Below, one piece after another: positions 23,622-30,860 of a stretch of DNA of 42,752 bases. The stretch lies in contig JAEDCW010000008.1 of assembly GCA_016293975.1 (NCBI GenBank), positions 1-42,752 on the forward strand, given 5' to 3'. The notes below the pieces were generated by a model, which was not told where the DNA came from, made no database searches, and saw only the letters and a program-made list of their open reading frames with translations. The position numbers and the translations under genes were made by a program. Source of the stretch: Clostridia bacterium (lineage in GTDB: Bacteria > Bacillota > Clostridia > Christensenellales > CAG-138). How positions within the stretch are numbered: position 1 is the stretch's first letter; each line of letters opens with the position of its first letter.

Positions 23622-23755
23622 ACGCCTCTTTCGTCCGGACTGTACCGTCGGCAGCGGAATCTCACCGCATTCGGCTTTCGCTCGCGGGCTCATCGGCTTG
23701 CGCCGCATTACCGCCGGTAGGGAATTTCACCCTGCCCCGAAGCAAGACCATTATA
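23622..23755 (-). promoter_or_regulatory. FMN riboswitch (RFN element) with its promoter -10
   Basis: Read on the minus strand, the segment carries the near-invariant RFN blocks in order: CTTCGGGGCAGGGTGAAATT, CCCTACCGGCGGTAA, GAGCCCGCGAGC, GGTGAGATTCC, GCCGACGGT, AGTCCGGACGAAAGAGG. A TATAAT (23755-23750) sits just before the aptamer. When FMN is abundant the aptamer should close and allow the downstream terminator to form, switching ribU off. Confidence 0.95.
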
Positions 23756-23855
23756 GCACACAATGGCTGAAATGCAATCATGTTTATATATATGACGATA
23801 CGAACATTTAATGTACCTAAATTGTCCCTGCAACAACTTTGCACAAATACTGCAA

Positions 23856-23884
23856 TTGACCAAAACGAACAAATGTTCTATAAT
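23856..23884 (+). promoter_or_regulatory. Promoter of the sigma-region-4-like gene
   Basis: TTGACC (23856-23861), a 17-bp spacer and a perfect TATAAT (23879-23884) predict a start near 23891, so the upstream open frame from 23811 is not translated. Confidence 0.78.
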
Positions 23885-23918
23885 TAACCGAAATATGAAA
23901 CAGGAGCAGAGACAAATA

Positions 23919-24467
23919 ATGGAGAATATGAGAAAGAGTGCAGATGGGGAGATATACGGTTGCGGTGCGAACGAACGCTCTGACGTTATGAAAAAACTGC
24001 TTGAAAGTGAACAGCCTACCCGAAGGGAGGCCATGAGACTCACAGAGGACAGGCTAAAGGCGTACCCGATAATCAAAGACAGGCTGGCAGACAACGAGGA
24101 AGAGCTCGCGGAGCTCAACGAGGGAGGCACACAGGCGCTTAAAAGAAGTGCAAATTCGATAGTCAGGACATCTCCCACGGGGCTGAGGCTGAGCGATGAT
24201 GAGCTTTTGGACGTGCGCAAATCCGAATTGAGGCTTAGGGTGTTTTTTGACAGGAGAGAGGTGAGGCGCGTGGAGCGCGCGCTTGAGCTTATAGCGGAGG
24301 ACCCATACGCTACCGTGATAAAAAGCTTTTACTTTGGGAGACTCAAGGACTCCATAATCGCACAGAGGCTTTGCTGTGACAGGGCGACGGTCTACAGAAA
24401 CAGAAAGAGGCTCGTCGAAATCATGGCGCACAGGCTGTACGGCGCATTCGCGCAGGGTTGGGAGTAG
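23919..24467 (+). CDS. Sigma-70 region-4-like / ArpU-RinA-like regulator
   Basis: The 182-residue cytoplasmic protein (from ATG 23919) is highly charged and helical (RREAMRLTEDRLKAYPIIKDRLADNEEELAEL), followed by RVERALELIAEDPYATVIKSFYFGRLKDSIIAQRLCCDRATVYRNRKRLVEIMAHRLYG. That C-terminal block is a sigma-region-4/HTH unit like those of phage late regulators of the ArpU/RinA type. It probably binds DNA as a transcriptional regulator; targets are unknown. ATG 23919 has CAGGAG 12 nt upstream; an alternative ATG at 23895 lies only a few bases after the predicted transcript start and lacks a ribosome site. Confidence 0.68.
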   Translation: MENMRKSADGEIYGCGANERSDVMKKLLESEQPTRREAMRLTEDRLKAYPIIKDRLADNEEELAELNEGGTQALKRSANSIVRTSPTGLRLSDDELLDVRKSELRLRVFFDRREVRRVERALELIAEDPYATVIKSFYFGRLKDSIIAQRLCCDRATVYRNRKRLVEIMAHRLYGAFAQGWE

Positions 24468-24477
24468 TGTGTTCTTC

Positions 24478-24506
24478 TTGCAAAGCAGCCAAATGTAGAA
24501 TATAAT
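24478..24506 (+). promoter_or_regulatory. Promoter of mrnC-rlmB-sigH, very close to the start codon
   Basis: TTGCAA (24478-24483), a 17-bp spacer and a perfect TATAAT (24501-24506) predict transcription start at about 24513-24514, at the first base of the mrnC ATG. This would make the mrnC message leaderless. Confidence 0.6.
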
Positions 24507-24513
24507 CAAACAC

Positions 24514-24993
24514 ATGGACGAAACGGCAAAAAGCGTGAGAATAATCGACAGAATCGGATCAGTGGCAGATATAGGGGACACGGCAGGCCGACCCGGGCTT
24601 TTAAGCCCACTCGTTTTGGCGTATATAGGCGATACGGTGTACGACCTGTTTGTCAGGACGTATCTCATATCCACGACTACGCACACGGCACACGGACTGC
24701 ACGTAAAGGCGGCAGGCTACGTTTGCGCGGCGGCACAGGCTCGGGCGTATCACGCAATTGCGGACAAGCTCACAGAGGATGAGACGGCGGTCTTCAAGCG
24801 AGGCAGGAATATGCACTCGGCTACCGTGCCGAAAAACGCCGATGTTGGCGACTACAGGACCGCAACAGGACTCGAGGCGCTATTCGGATACCTATATCTT
24901 TCGGGAGAAGACGAAAGGTTGACACAGCTAATGGCAATGATATTTGAATCGGCAAACGAGGGAAAGGCAGAGAATAATGACAGCTTACGATAA
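24514..24993 (+). CDS. mrnC: Mini-ribonuclease III
   Basis: MrnC is a dimeric RNase III-type enzyme lacking the double-strand-binding domain; in Bacillus it matures 23S rRNA. The 159-residue protein shows the family motifs: LSPLVLAYIGDTVYDLFVR (catalytic Asp), YVCAAAQARAYHAI, LTEDETAVFKRGRNM, PKNADVGDYRTATGLEALFGYLYL (catalytic Glu) and RLTQLM. It has a somewhat long N-terminus and no visible Shine-Dalgarno; the -10 box lies 8 nt before the ATG, hinting at a leaderless message. Its 3' end overlaps rlmB by 17 nt. The order mrnC-rlmB-sigH matches Bacillus, minus yacP. Confidence 0.94.
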   Translation: MDETAKSVRIIDRIGSVADIGDTAGRPGLLSPLVLAYIGDTVYDLFVRTYLISTTTHTAHGLHVKAAGYVCAAAQARAYHAIADKLTEDETAVFKRGRNMHSATVPKNADVGDYRTATGLEALFGYLYLSGEDERLTQLMAMIFESANEGKAENNDSLR

Positions 24994-26116
24994 TGACAAC
25001 AGAGGCGGATACAGGGACGGCAATCGCGGCTGCAAGGGCGGCATTTGTTCATACGGAGCATACGGAGAAGACAGAGATATCCGCGGAGGCGAGCACGGCA
25101 ACAGCAGGTCGTCAAACGACCGCGGCTATAGCAGAGGCGGCAGCCGCGGAGGCTATAGCAAGGGCGGAAACTGCGGCTGCAGACAGTACGAACGTAGCAG
25201 CAATCGCGGAGGCAACCGCACATATGACAGCGACAGGCAGGACGATCGCAGAAACGAGCGTAGCAGTCGCGGAGGCAGTCGCACCTACAGTACCGACAGG
25301 GATACTATAAGTGCAACGCGCGACACGGGTGTGAGCGACACTCGCACTGCCGACAACAGGGGTGATGAGCTCCCCAATCTGATAATGGGCCGTAACGCAG
25401 TCAAGGAAGCCATAAAGACGGGCAGAAGCATAGACAAGCTCTTAGTTTCGACGGAGCAGGACGGCTCTTTGCGCGAGATAATCTCGCTTGCGCGTGATAT
25501 CAATCTCATAATCAAGGAGGTCCCAAAAACTAAGCTCGACGAGCTCTGTATGCCATTCGGTCACGGTGGCAGGACGGGTAATCATCAGGGCGTAGTGGCA
25601 TTCATTCCCGGCGCGGAATACTGCGACATAAGTGACATACTCGATTACGCGAGAGAGAAAAACGAGAAGCCCTTCGTAATACTTCTCGACTCCATAGAAG
25701 ACCCCCATAACCTCGGCTCGATCATCAGAAGCGCAGTCTGTGCGGGCGCACACGGCGTTATAATCACAAAGCGCAGGAGCGCATCCCTCACGGCGGCGGC
25801 GACAAAGGCTTCAGCAGGCGCAGTAATGCACATGAGAGTGGCACGCGTGGCGAATCTCACCGGAGCAATAGAGAGGCTCAAGGACGAGGGCTTATGGATC
25901 GCAGGCGCGGATATGTCCGGCAAGCCCATGTACGAATGCGACATGAAGGGCGCAATAGGTCTCGTAATAGGCTCTGAGGGCGAGGGTATAAGCAGGCTCG
26001 TAAAAGAGAGCTGTGACTACCTTGTGAGCATACCCATGGTGGGAGAATTAAACTCGCTCAATGCGTCCGTTGCTGCAGGAATACTGATGTACGAGAAAAA
26101 GAGACAGGACAGATGA
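24977..26116 (+). CDS. rlmB: 23S rRNA 2'-O-methyltransferase RlmB-like (TrmH family) with RGG-rich N-terminus
   Basis: RlmB methylates G2251 of 23S rRNA using SAM. The catalytic part (about residues 130-379) begins LIMGRNAVKEAIKTGRSIDKL and contains the SPOUT knot motifs DPHNLGSIIRSA, IGSEGEGISRL and IPMVGELNSLNASVAAGILMYE. Ahead of it lies an unusual low-complexity extension of about 115 residues rich in Gly, Arg, Ser, Asp and Tyr, with several RGG or RGGS/RGGY units. ATG 24977 is preferred over the TTG at 24944; it overlaps the end of mrnC by 17 nt, so translation is probably coupled. Its stop overlaps the sigH start (ATGA). Confidence 0.93.
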   Translation: MTAYDNDNRGGYRDGNRGCKGGICSYGAYGEDRDIRGGEHGNSRSSNDRGYSRGGSRGGYSKGGNCGCRQYERSSNRGGNRTYDSDRQDDRRNERSSRGGSRTYSTDRDTISATRDTGVSDTRTADNRGDELPNLIMGRNAVKEAIKTGRSIDKLLVSTEQDGSLREIISLARDINLIIKEVPKTKLDELCMPFGHGGRTGNHQGVVAFIPGAEYCDISDILDYAREKNEKPFVILLDSIEDPHNLGSIIRSAVCAGAHGVIITKRRSASLTAAATKASAGAVMHMRVARVANLTGAIERLKDEGLWIAGADMSGKPMYECDMKGAIGLVIGSEGEGISRLVKESCDYLVSIPMVGELNSLNASVAAGILMYEKKRQDR

Positions 26117-26745
26117 TAAACACATACGAAAGCACACCCGATAAAAAGCTCGTAGGACTCGCGCAGGCCGGGGATTCCGCCGCGTACGAGGAGCTTTGCT
26201 GTCGCTATAAGAGCATGGTAAGGTTAAAGTCAAGGCCATACTATATACTCGGCGCGGACAGGGAGGACATCGTACAAGAGGGCATGATAGGGCTGTTTAA
26301 GGCTGTCAGGGACTACTCCGACGACAAGAGCGCCACTTTCAAGACGTTTGCCGAGCTTTGCATAGTAAGGCAGATTATCACCGCCATACAGAGCGCCTCC
26401 AGGCAGAAGCATCAGCCGCTCAACACTTACGTATCGCTTTCGACACCGCTTGCGGGCGATGATTGCGACAGGACTCTAATAGACGTTATGCCTACGGGTA
26501 TGCACATGAATCCCGAGGAAATCGTTATATCCAACGAGAGTCTTGACGTGTTCATGCAGGGGTTAAAGGACAGCCTCACGGAGCTCGAGTACGAGGTGCT
26601 TATGCTATTTATCAACGGTATGAGCTATCAGGAAATAGCGGAGAAGCTCGGCAAGCGCACAAAGACCATCGACAACGCCCTGCAGAGGGTAAAGCGCAAG
26701 GTGCAGAAGATCCGTGAAAGCCAGGAAGCGTCGAACAACATGTAG
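26113..26745 (+). CDS. sigH: RNA polymerase sigma factor SigH
   Basis: This alternative sigma factor drives stationary-phase and early sporulation or competence genes in Firmicutes. The 210-residue protein has region 2 (DSAAYEELCCRYKSMVRLKSRPYYILGADREDIVQEGMIGLFKAVRDY, then TFKTFAELCIVRQIITAIQSA) and region 4 (LTELEYEVLMLFINGMSYQEIAEKLGKRTKTIDNALQRVKRK). Both length and position behind rlmB match Bacillus SigH. Start ATG 26113 overlaps the rlmB TGA by 4 nt. Presence of sigH does not by itself prove sporulation. Confidence 0.95.
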   Translation: MINTYESTPDKKLVGLAQAGDSAAYEELCCRYKSMVRLKSRPYYILGADREDIVQEGMIGLFKAVRDYSDDKSATFKTFAELCIVRQIITAIQSASRQKHQPLNTYVSLSTPLAGDDCDRTLIDVMPTGMHMNPEEIVISNESLDVFMQGLKDSLTELEYEVLMLFINGMSYQEIAEKLGKRTKTIDNALQRVKRKVQKIRESQEASNNM

Positions 26746-27089
26746 AGTAGCGATAACTCCATCGCCCGTCACGTACACTCGCGGCGGCTTTTTTGTAAGG
26801 GGGCTTTTCCAGAGGGGATCTGCCTCTCGACCTCGCGAGGCACTTCGTCCCCTCGGTCCCTGCAAGGGACCCTGCCCCTTGACCCCTTTTCTCCTTTCAA
26901 AGGGGCGCCTCCCATTTAACCCCGGCAGAACTGCCGCACTGTACCCGTAGCAATGTTGGACGAAAAATCGACAGATAATCCCACAGTATCACCAACATAA
27001 ACACTTCCCCGTGCCCTGCGCAGCAGTGGGTTATGGGGCGAAGCCCCAATGCGGAAGCCCAACGACCACAGGGAGCGAAGCCTCATAAA
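26746..27089. other. GC-rich intergenic region with hairpins
   Basis: About 340 gene-free bases between converging genes. Just after sigH an imperfect GC-rich arm (around 26763-26789) runs into TTTTTT and is a weak terminator candidate. The rest holds runs of short palindromes (CTCGCGAG, GGTCCCTGCAAGGGACC, GGGGC-GAA-GCCCC at 27035-27047) resembling the GC-rich spacer near 4.7-5.1 kb. I see no gene here. Confidence 0.5.
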
Positions 27090-27123
27090 CAAAAACAAAT
27101 CCGTGACATTTGCGCCACGGATT
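27090..27123 (-). terminator. Terminator of the mnmG-rsmG-noc operon
   Basis: On the minus strand AATCCGTG (27123-27116) pairs with CACGGATT (27105-27098), followed by TGTTTTTGTTT. Confidence 0.85.
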
Positions 27124-27141
27124 CAACGTATCTTTATTACT

Positions 27142-27975
27142 CTATTCCCTTGTAATACTTATGCGAATATCCACGCCGTCATCTCTGTCATCCTGCGCAA
27201 CCGTTATTATAAGACCCGTGTCGCGAAGTGTGTTTACAGCGCTGTTTATCGTATTCATAAATATTCTATAGTCCTTAACCATCCTCATAACCGCCGGACG
27301 AGGCTTTGCGCCGGGGATCTTTTGCTCATAGCGGCTGTCGAGTATGTGTTCGACTCTGCGTTCGGTGTCCTTGACACTCATTCCGTCCTCGGAAATCTGC
27401 TTAATCATGTCGATCTGACACTGCGTGTCCTCGAGCTTGAGCAGTGCGCGGGCATGACGCTCGGTAACTCCGGAATCGAGCACCGCCGCCTTTACCTCGT
27501 CGGGAAGCCTGAGCACCCTGAGCTTGTTTGCAATCGAAGACTGGCTCTTTCCAAGTCTGCGAGCCAACTCCTCCTGGGTCAAATTATAGGAATCTATAAG
27601 CTCGGCATAGCACTGCGCTTCTTCAAAGAAGTGCAGATCCTCGCGCTGAAGGTTCTCTACGAGCGCCATCATGGTGGAGGACTCATCCTCACAGCCGCTG
27701 AGCACCACACAGCTTGCCTTCTTTTCGCCGAGGAGCTTGAGGGCACGAAGCCTTCTTTCGCCGGCAATCAGCTCAAACGTGCCGTTGCTTAACCGCCTCA
27801 CAATAAGCGGTTGAATAAGTCCGACTTGCTTTATGCTCTGCGAGAGCTCGACTATGCTCTCCTCGTCAAACGTCTTTCTCGGCTGATTGGGATTAGGCAC
27901 GATTTTTTCGAGCAAAACTTCCTCGAGCCTTCTCGTATCATCCTGCTTTGTCTTGATAAAATCGAAAACTGCCAT
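27142..27975 (-). CDS. noc: Nucleoid occlusion protein Noc (ParB family)
   Basis: Noc binds scattered chromosomal sites, loads as a CTP-gated clamp and keeps the division ring off the nucleoid. The 277-residue protein has the ParB CTP-binding motifs GERRLRALK and ENLQRED, and a helix-turn-helix LTQEELARRLGKSQSSIANKLRVLRLP; SQSSIANKLR is closer to Noc than to Spo0J/ParB. The N-terminus lacks an obvious long amphipathic membrane helix. Its place directly after rsmG also fits Noc. GGAGG lies 5 nt before ATG 27975; a TTG four codons earlier overlaps that ribosome site. Orthology to ParB rather than Noc cannot be fully excluded. Confidence 0.88.
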   Translation of the reverse strand: MAVFDFIKTKQDDTRRLEEVLLEKIVPNPNQPRKTFDEESIVELSQSIKQVGLIQPLIVRRLSNGTFELIAGERRLRALKLLGEKKASCVVLSGCEDESSTMMALVENLQREDLHFFEEAQCYAELIDSYNLTQEELARRLGKSQSSIANKLRVLRLPDEVKAAVLDSGVTERHARALLKLEDTQCQIDMIKQISEDGMSVKDTERRVEHILDSRYEQKIPGAKPRPAVMRMVKDYRIFMNTINSAVNTLRDTGLIITVAQDDRDDGVDIRISITRE

Positions 27976-27990
27976 TTGGACCTCCAATTC

Positions 27991-28692
27991 TTATAACGGC
28001 TTTTTCTTAATTGCAGAGGGCTTTCTCGGGTACGAGGGTGGGAGCTTACGCAGCTTTGTTGCCACTATGCAGTTTCTCTCGCCCCATTCGCTTGGGCATT
28101 CTACCAGAGAGATTGCAGAACAAAGCTTTTTTGCGGCGACCTGTGAGCACTGCATCTCCTCCTGTGCCTGCGGACCCTTGTACATGAGCGACGCGCCGCC
28201 GACATTTACAAAGGGCAACGTCAGCTCAAGTAATACGTTTGCGGGTGCTACCGCGCGTGAAAGTGCTATATCAAAGCGTTCACGAAACGAGTTTTCGTGA
28301 CCGGCATCCTCGGCTCTTGCGTGTATAAATTTCGCAGCGAGCCCGATCTGGTCGACGACAGCCTGCAAAAACGCTATGCGCTTATTGAGTGAATCGAGAA
28401 GTGTTAGCTTTATGTCAGGACGCAGTATCAGAAGCGGAAGTCCCGGAAAGCCTGCTCCGGTGCCTACGTCTATACAGCTTGCGCCCTGTGGTATGAGCGA
28501 AATCGCAGCGGCGCTGTCTGCAAAATGCTTGCGTGCGACATCGACGGGGTCCGTAATCGCTGTGAGGTTTATTCTCATGTTGTAATCGATGAGCATCTCA
28601 TAGTACACGGCAAAACGACCGTATTGTTTGTCGGAAAGCCCAGGAAGCACAATTTTGAGTTCGTCGAGCATTACGCCTATGTCAGATTGCAT
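27991..28692 (-). CDS. rsmG: 16S rRNA (guanine-527-N7)-methyltransferase RsmG
   Basis: RsmG uses SAM to methylate G527 in 16S rRNA; its loss gives low-level streptomycin resistance in other bacteria. The 233-residue protein has YNMRINLTAITDPVDVARKHFADS, the SAM loop DVGTGAGFPGLPLLILRPDIKLTLLDSLNKRIAFL, and later FDIALSRAVAP, all typical. It overlaps the end of mnmG by 11 nt and leads to noc after 15 nt, so the three are one operon. Confidence 0.96.
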   Translation of the reverse strand: MQSDIGVMLDELKIVLPGLSDKQYGRFAVYYEMLIDYNMRINLTAITDPVDVARKHFADSAAAISLIPQGASCIDVGTGAGFPGLPLLILRPDIKLTLLDSLNKRIAFLQAVVDQIGLAAKFIHARAEDAGHENSFRERFDIALSRAVAPANVLLELTLPFVNVGGASLMYKGPQAQEEMQCSQVAAKKLCSAISLVECPSEWGERNCIVATKLRKLPPSYPRKPSAIKKKPL

Positions 28693-30562
28693 TTTTCCTC
28701 CTTTGTGCTTCGATGTACACGAGCAGCACGGATATGTCCGCAGGTGAAACTCCCGATATCCTGCTCGCCTGGCCTATGCTTTGCGGCTTTATTGCAGTGA
28801 GCTTCTGTCTCGCTTCAAGCCTCAATCCGCCTATGCCGTGGTAATCTATGTCAGCAGGTATGAGCATACCCTCGAGCTCGAGAAAGCGCTTTACCTGCTC
28901 CTGTTGCTTCACTATGTAGCCGGAATACTTGCAATCGGTCTCGACCGCCTTGATTATATCCGGGTCGGGGTGATAGAGATCGGGGAAAGCATCGAGTATG
29001 TCGTAGTAGCTGATGCTGTTGCGCTTGAGCAAATCGTTCAGCTTTATACCGGTTTGTGCAGGGGATTCGCCCTTTTTCTTGAGCAAATCCTGCAAGGGCT
29101 CTCTCGGCGGAGCGACATACTCGAGTGAACGCTTTGCCTTTTCTATCCCCTCGTGCTTGCGCATGAGCAGGGAATATCTCTCGCTTGAAATCAGGCCCGT
29201 GCGCATGGACTGTTCTGTGAGCCTCATGTCGGCGTTGTCCTGCCTCAAAAGCAGTCTGTACTCCGCCCGTGAGGTCATCATCCTGTACGGCTCGTTCGTA
29301 CCCTTTGTCGTGAGGTCGTCTATAAGCACGCCTATGTAGGCATCGCTTCTGCCTATGTACATAGGGGGTTCGCCCTTTAGGTGCAGTGCGCAGTTTATAC
29401 CCGCGTAAATGCCCTGCGAGGCGGCTTCCTCGTAGCCGGATGTGCCGTTTATCTGACCTGCGGTGAAAAGTCCGTCAATGCCCTTTACGTTTAATATCGG
29501 TGAGAGTGCGAGCGGATCGAGACAATCGTACTCTATTGCGTAGCCGTAGCGCATCACAGAGCAGTGCTCAAGACCCTTTATGGTGTGTAACATATCCCTC
29601 TGGCAGTCCGCAGGGAGGCTCGTGCTCAGCCCCTGCACGTACATTTCGTCAGTGTTGCGGCCCTCGGGTTCAATAAATATCTGATGTCTTTCCTTGTCGG
29701 GGAAGCGCATGAGCTTGTCCTCAATAGAGGGGCAGTAGCGCGTGCCGACTGCATTTATAAGCCCGCTGTACATGGCGGAACGCGATATATTATTTAAAAT
29801 AATATCATGCGTGCTCGCGTTGGTGTATGTAAGATAACAGGGAGTTTGCTCGAATTCTGTCGGTTTATGTAAGAAAGAGAAAACGTGCGTGGGAACGTCG
29901 CCGGGCTGAAGCTCCATCCTAGAGAAATCGACCGTCCTGCCGTTGATTCTCGGCGGGGTACCCGTCTTAAAGCGCCTGAGCGTAAGCCCAAGCTCAATCA
30001 GAGATGTGCTAAGCGCATTTGCTCCCAAGAGTCCGCAGGGACCGCTTTCTCTCGCGTAATCGCCGACCAAAACGCGGCTTTTGAGATACACACCGCAGGC
30101 GACTATAACAGCACGGCACTCGTAATGCGCGCCGTCCGCGCAGACTATTCCCGATATCCTGCCGCCGTCTGTCAGTATGCGGACGCACTCGCCCTCTGTG
30201 AGCACGAGACCTTCTGTCGATTCGAGCGCATTTTTCATCCTGATGTGATAGGCGTTTTTATCGACCTGTGCGCGCGGTGAGTGTACGGCAGGCCCTTTCG
30301 TGAGATTGAGCATACGCATCTGAAGCGTACAATCGTCTGCCGCAAGTCCCATCTCGCCGCCGAGAGCATCTATTTCTCTGACGAGGTGCCCTTTTGAGGT
30401 GCCGCCTATGCAGGGGTTACATGCCATTAGCGCGACCGAGCTGAGGTTCATCGTGAGGCAGAGCGTCTTTAGACCCATTCGGGCGCAGGAAAGAGCGGCC
30501 TCGCAGCCTGCGTGACCGGCACCAAGCACTATGCAATCAAATTTCCCGCTAAAAAAGCTCAT
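28682..30562 (-). CDS. mnmG: tRNA uridine-34 5-carboxymethylaminomethyl modification enzyme MnmG
   Basis: With MnmE, this FAD enzyme installs the cmnm5 group on U34 of several tRNAs. The 626-residue protein starts with the FAD Rossmann motif CIVLGAGHAGCEAALSCARMG and continues with CNPCIGGTSKGHLVREIDALGGEMG, FKTGTPPRI, and the C-terminal GVSPADISVLLVYIE, all characteristic of the long MnmG form. AGGTG precedes the ATG. It heads mnmG-rsmG-noc. Its partner mnmE, often adjacent in Firmicutes, is not in this window. Confidence 0.97.
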   Translation of the reverse strand: MSFFSGKFDCIVLGAGHAGCEAALSCARMGLKTLCLTMNLSSVALMACNPCIGGTSKGHLVREIDALGGEMGLAADDCTLQMRMLNLTKGPAVHSPRAQVDKNAYHIRMKNALESTEGLVLTEGECVRILTDGGRISGIVCADGAHYECRAVIVACGVYLKSRVLVGDYARESGPCGLLGANALSTSLIELGLTLRRFKTGTPPRINGRTVDFSRMELQPGDVPTHVFSFLHKPTEFEQTPCYLTYTNASTHDIILNNISRSAMYSGLINAVGTRYCPSIEDKLMRFPDKERHQIFIEPEGRNTDEMYVQGLSTSLPADCQRDMLHTIKGLEHCSVMRYGYAIEYDCLDPLALSPILNVKGIDGLFTAGQINGTSGYEEAASQGIYAGINCALHLKGEPPMYIGRSDAYIGVLIDDLTTKGTNEPYRMMTSRAEYRLLLRQDNADMRLTEQSMRTGLISSERYSLLMRKHEGIEKAKRSLEYVAPPREPLQDLLKKKGESPAQTGIKLNDLLKRNSISYYDILDAFPDLYHPDPDIIKAVETDCKYSGYIVKQQEQVKRFLELEGMLIPADIDYHGIGGLRLEARQKLTAIKPQSIGQASRISGVSPADISVLLVYIEAQRRKNAI

Positions 30563-30603
30563 GGTTCACCTGCCGATTATTTCCCGGGTAATTCCCGATG
30601 GGT

Positions 30604-30632
30604 ATTGTAGCACATTTCGAATCGATTGAAAA
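30604..30632 (-). promoter_or_regulatory. Candidate promoter of mnmG-rsmG-noc
   Basis: On the minus strand TTTTCA (30632-30627), a 17-bp spacer and TACAAT (30609-30604) lie 41 nt before the mnmG ATG. Confidence 0.55.
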
Positions 30633-30670
30633 GCACACACACGCTGTCCAAGACGTGAAAACGCCCTTTT

Positions 30671-30690
30671 AAGTACCAAATTTGGTACTT
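30671..30690. repeat. 20-bp perfect palindrome between mnmG and the MATE gene
   Basis: AAGTACCAAA followed by its exact inverse TTTGGTACTT lies about 40 bp upstream of the mnmG -35. With no T run and no loop it looks more like an operator for a dimeric regulator than a terminator. Confidence 0.55.
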
Positions 30691-30860
30691 GCGTTCGGCA
30701 TTGGTTCGCAGCAGTTGCACAATATGTACGCATGTCATATGCGCTGCTGCAATTATTGTGAAATACCATGCAGGAAAAAGGTGTAGCGTGTAGAATAACT
30801 TTAGACGAGAAAGATGGCGCTGCCGGTCTTGTGGGGGCGCAACGGAGGATTAGTATAAAT

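Noticed and set aside
23558..23665. N-terminal extension of the RibU protein
   Set aside because: The extra codons lie inside the riboswitch 3' part and terminator; GAGGAG and a normal first helix support ATG 23557.
24993..25310. Alanine-rich 105-codon frame
   Set aside because: A shadow of the Gly/Arg-rich rlmB extension in another frame.
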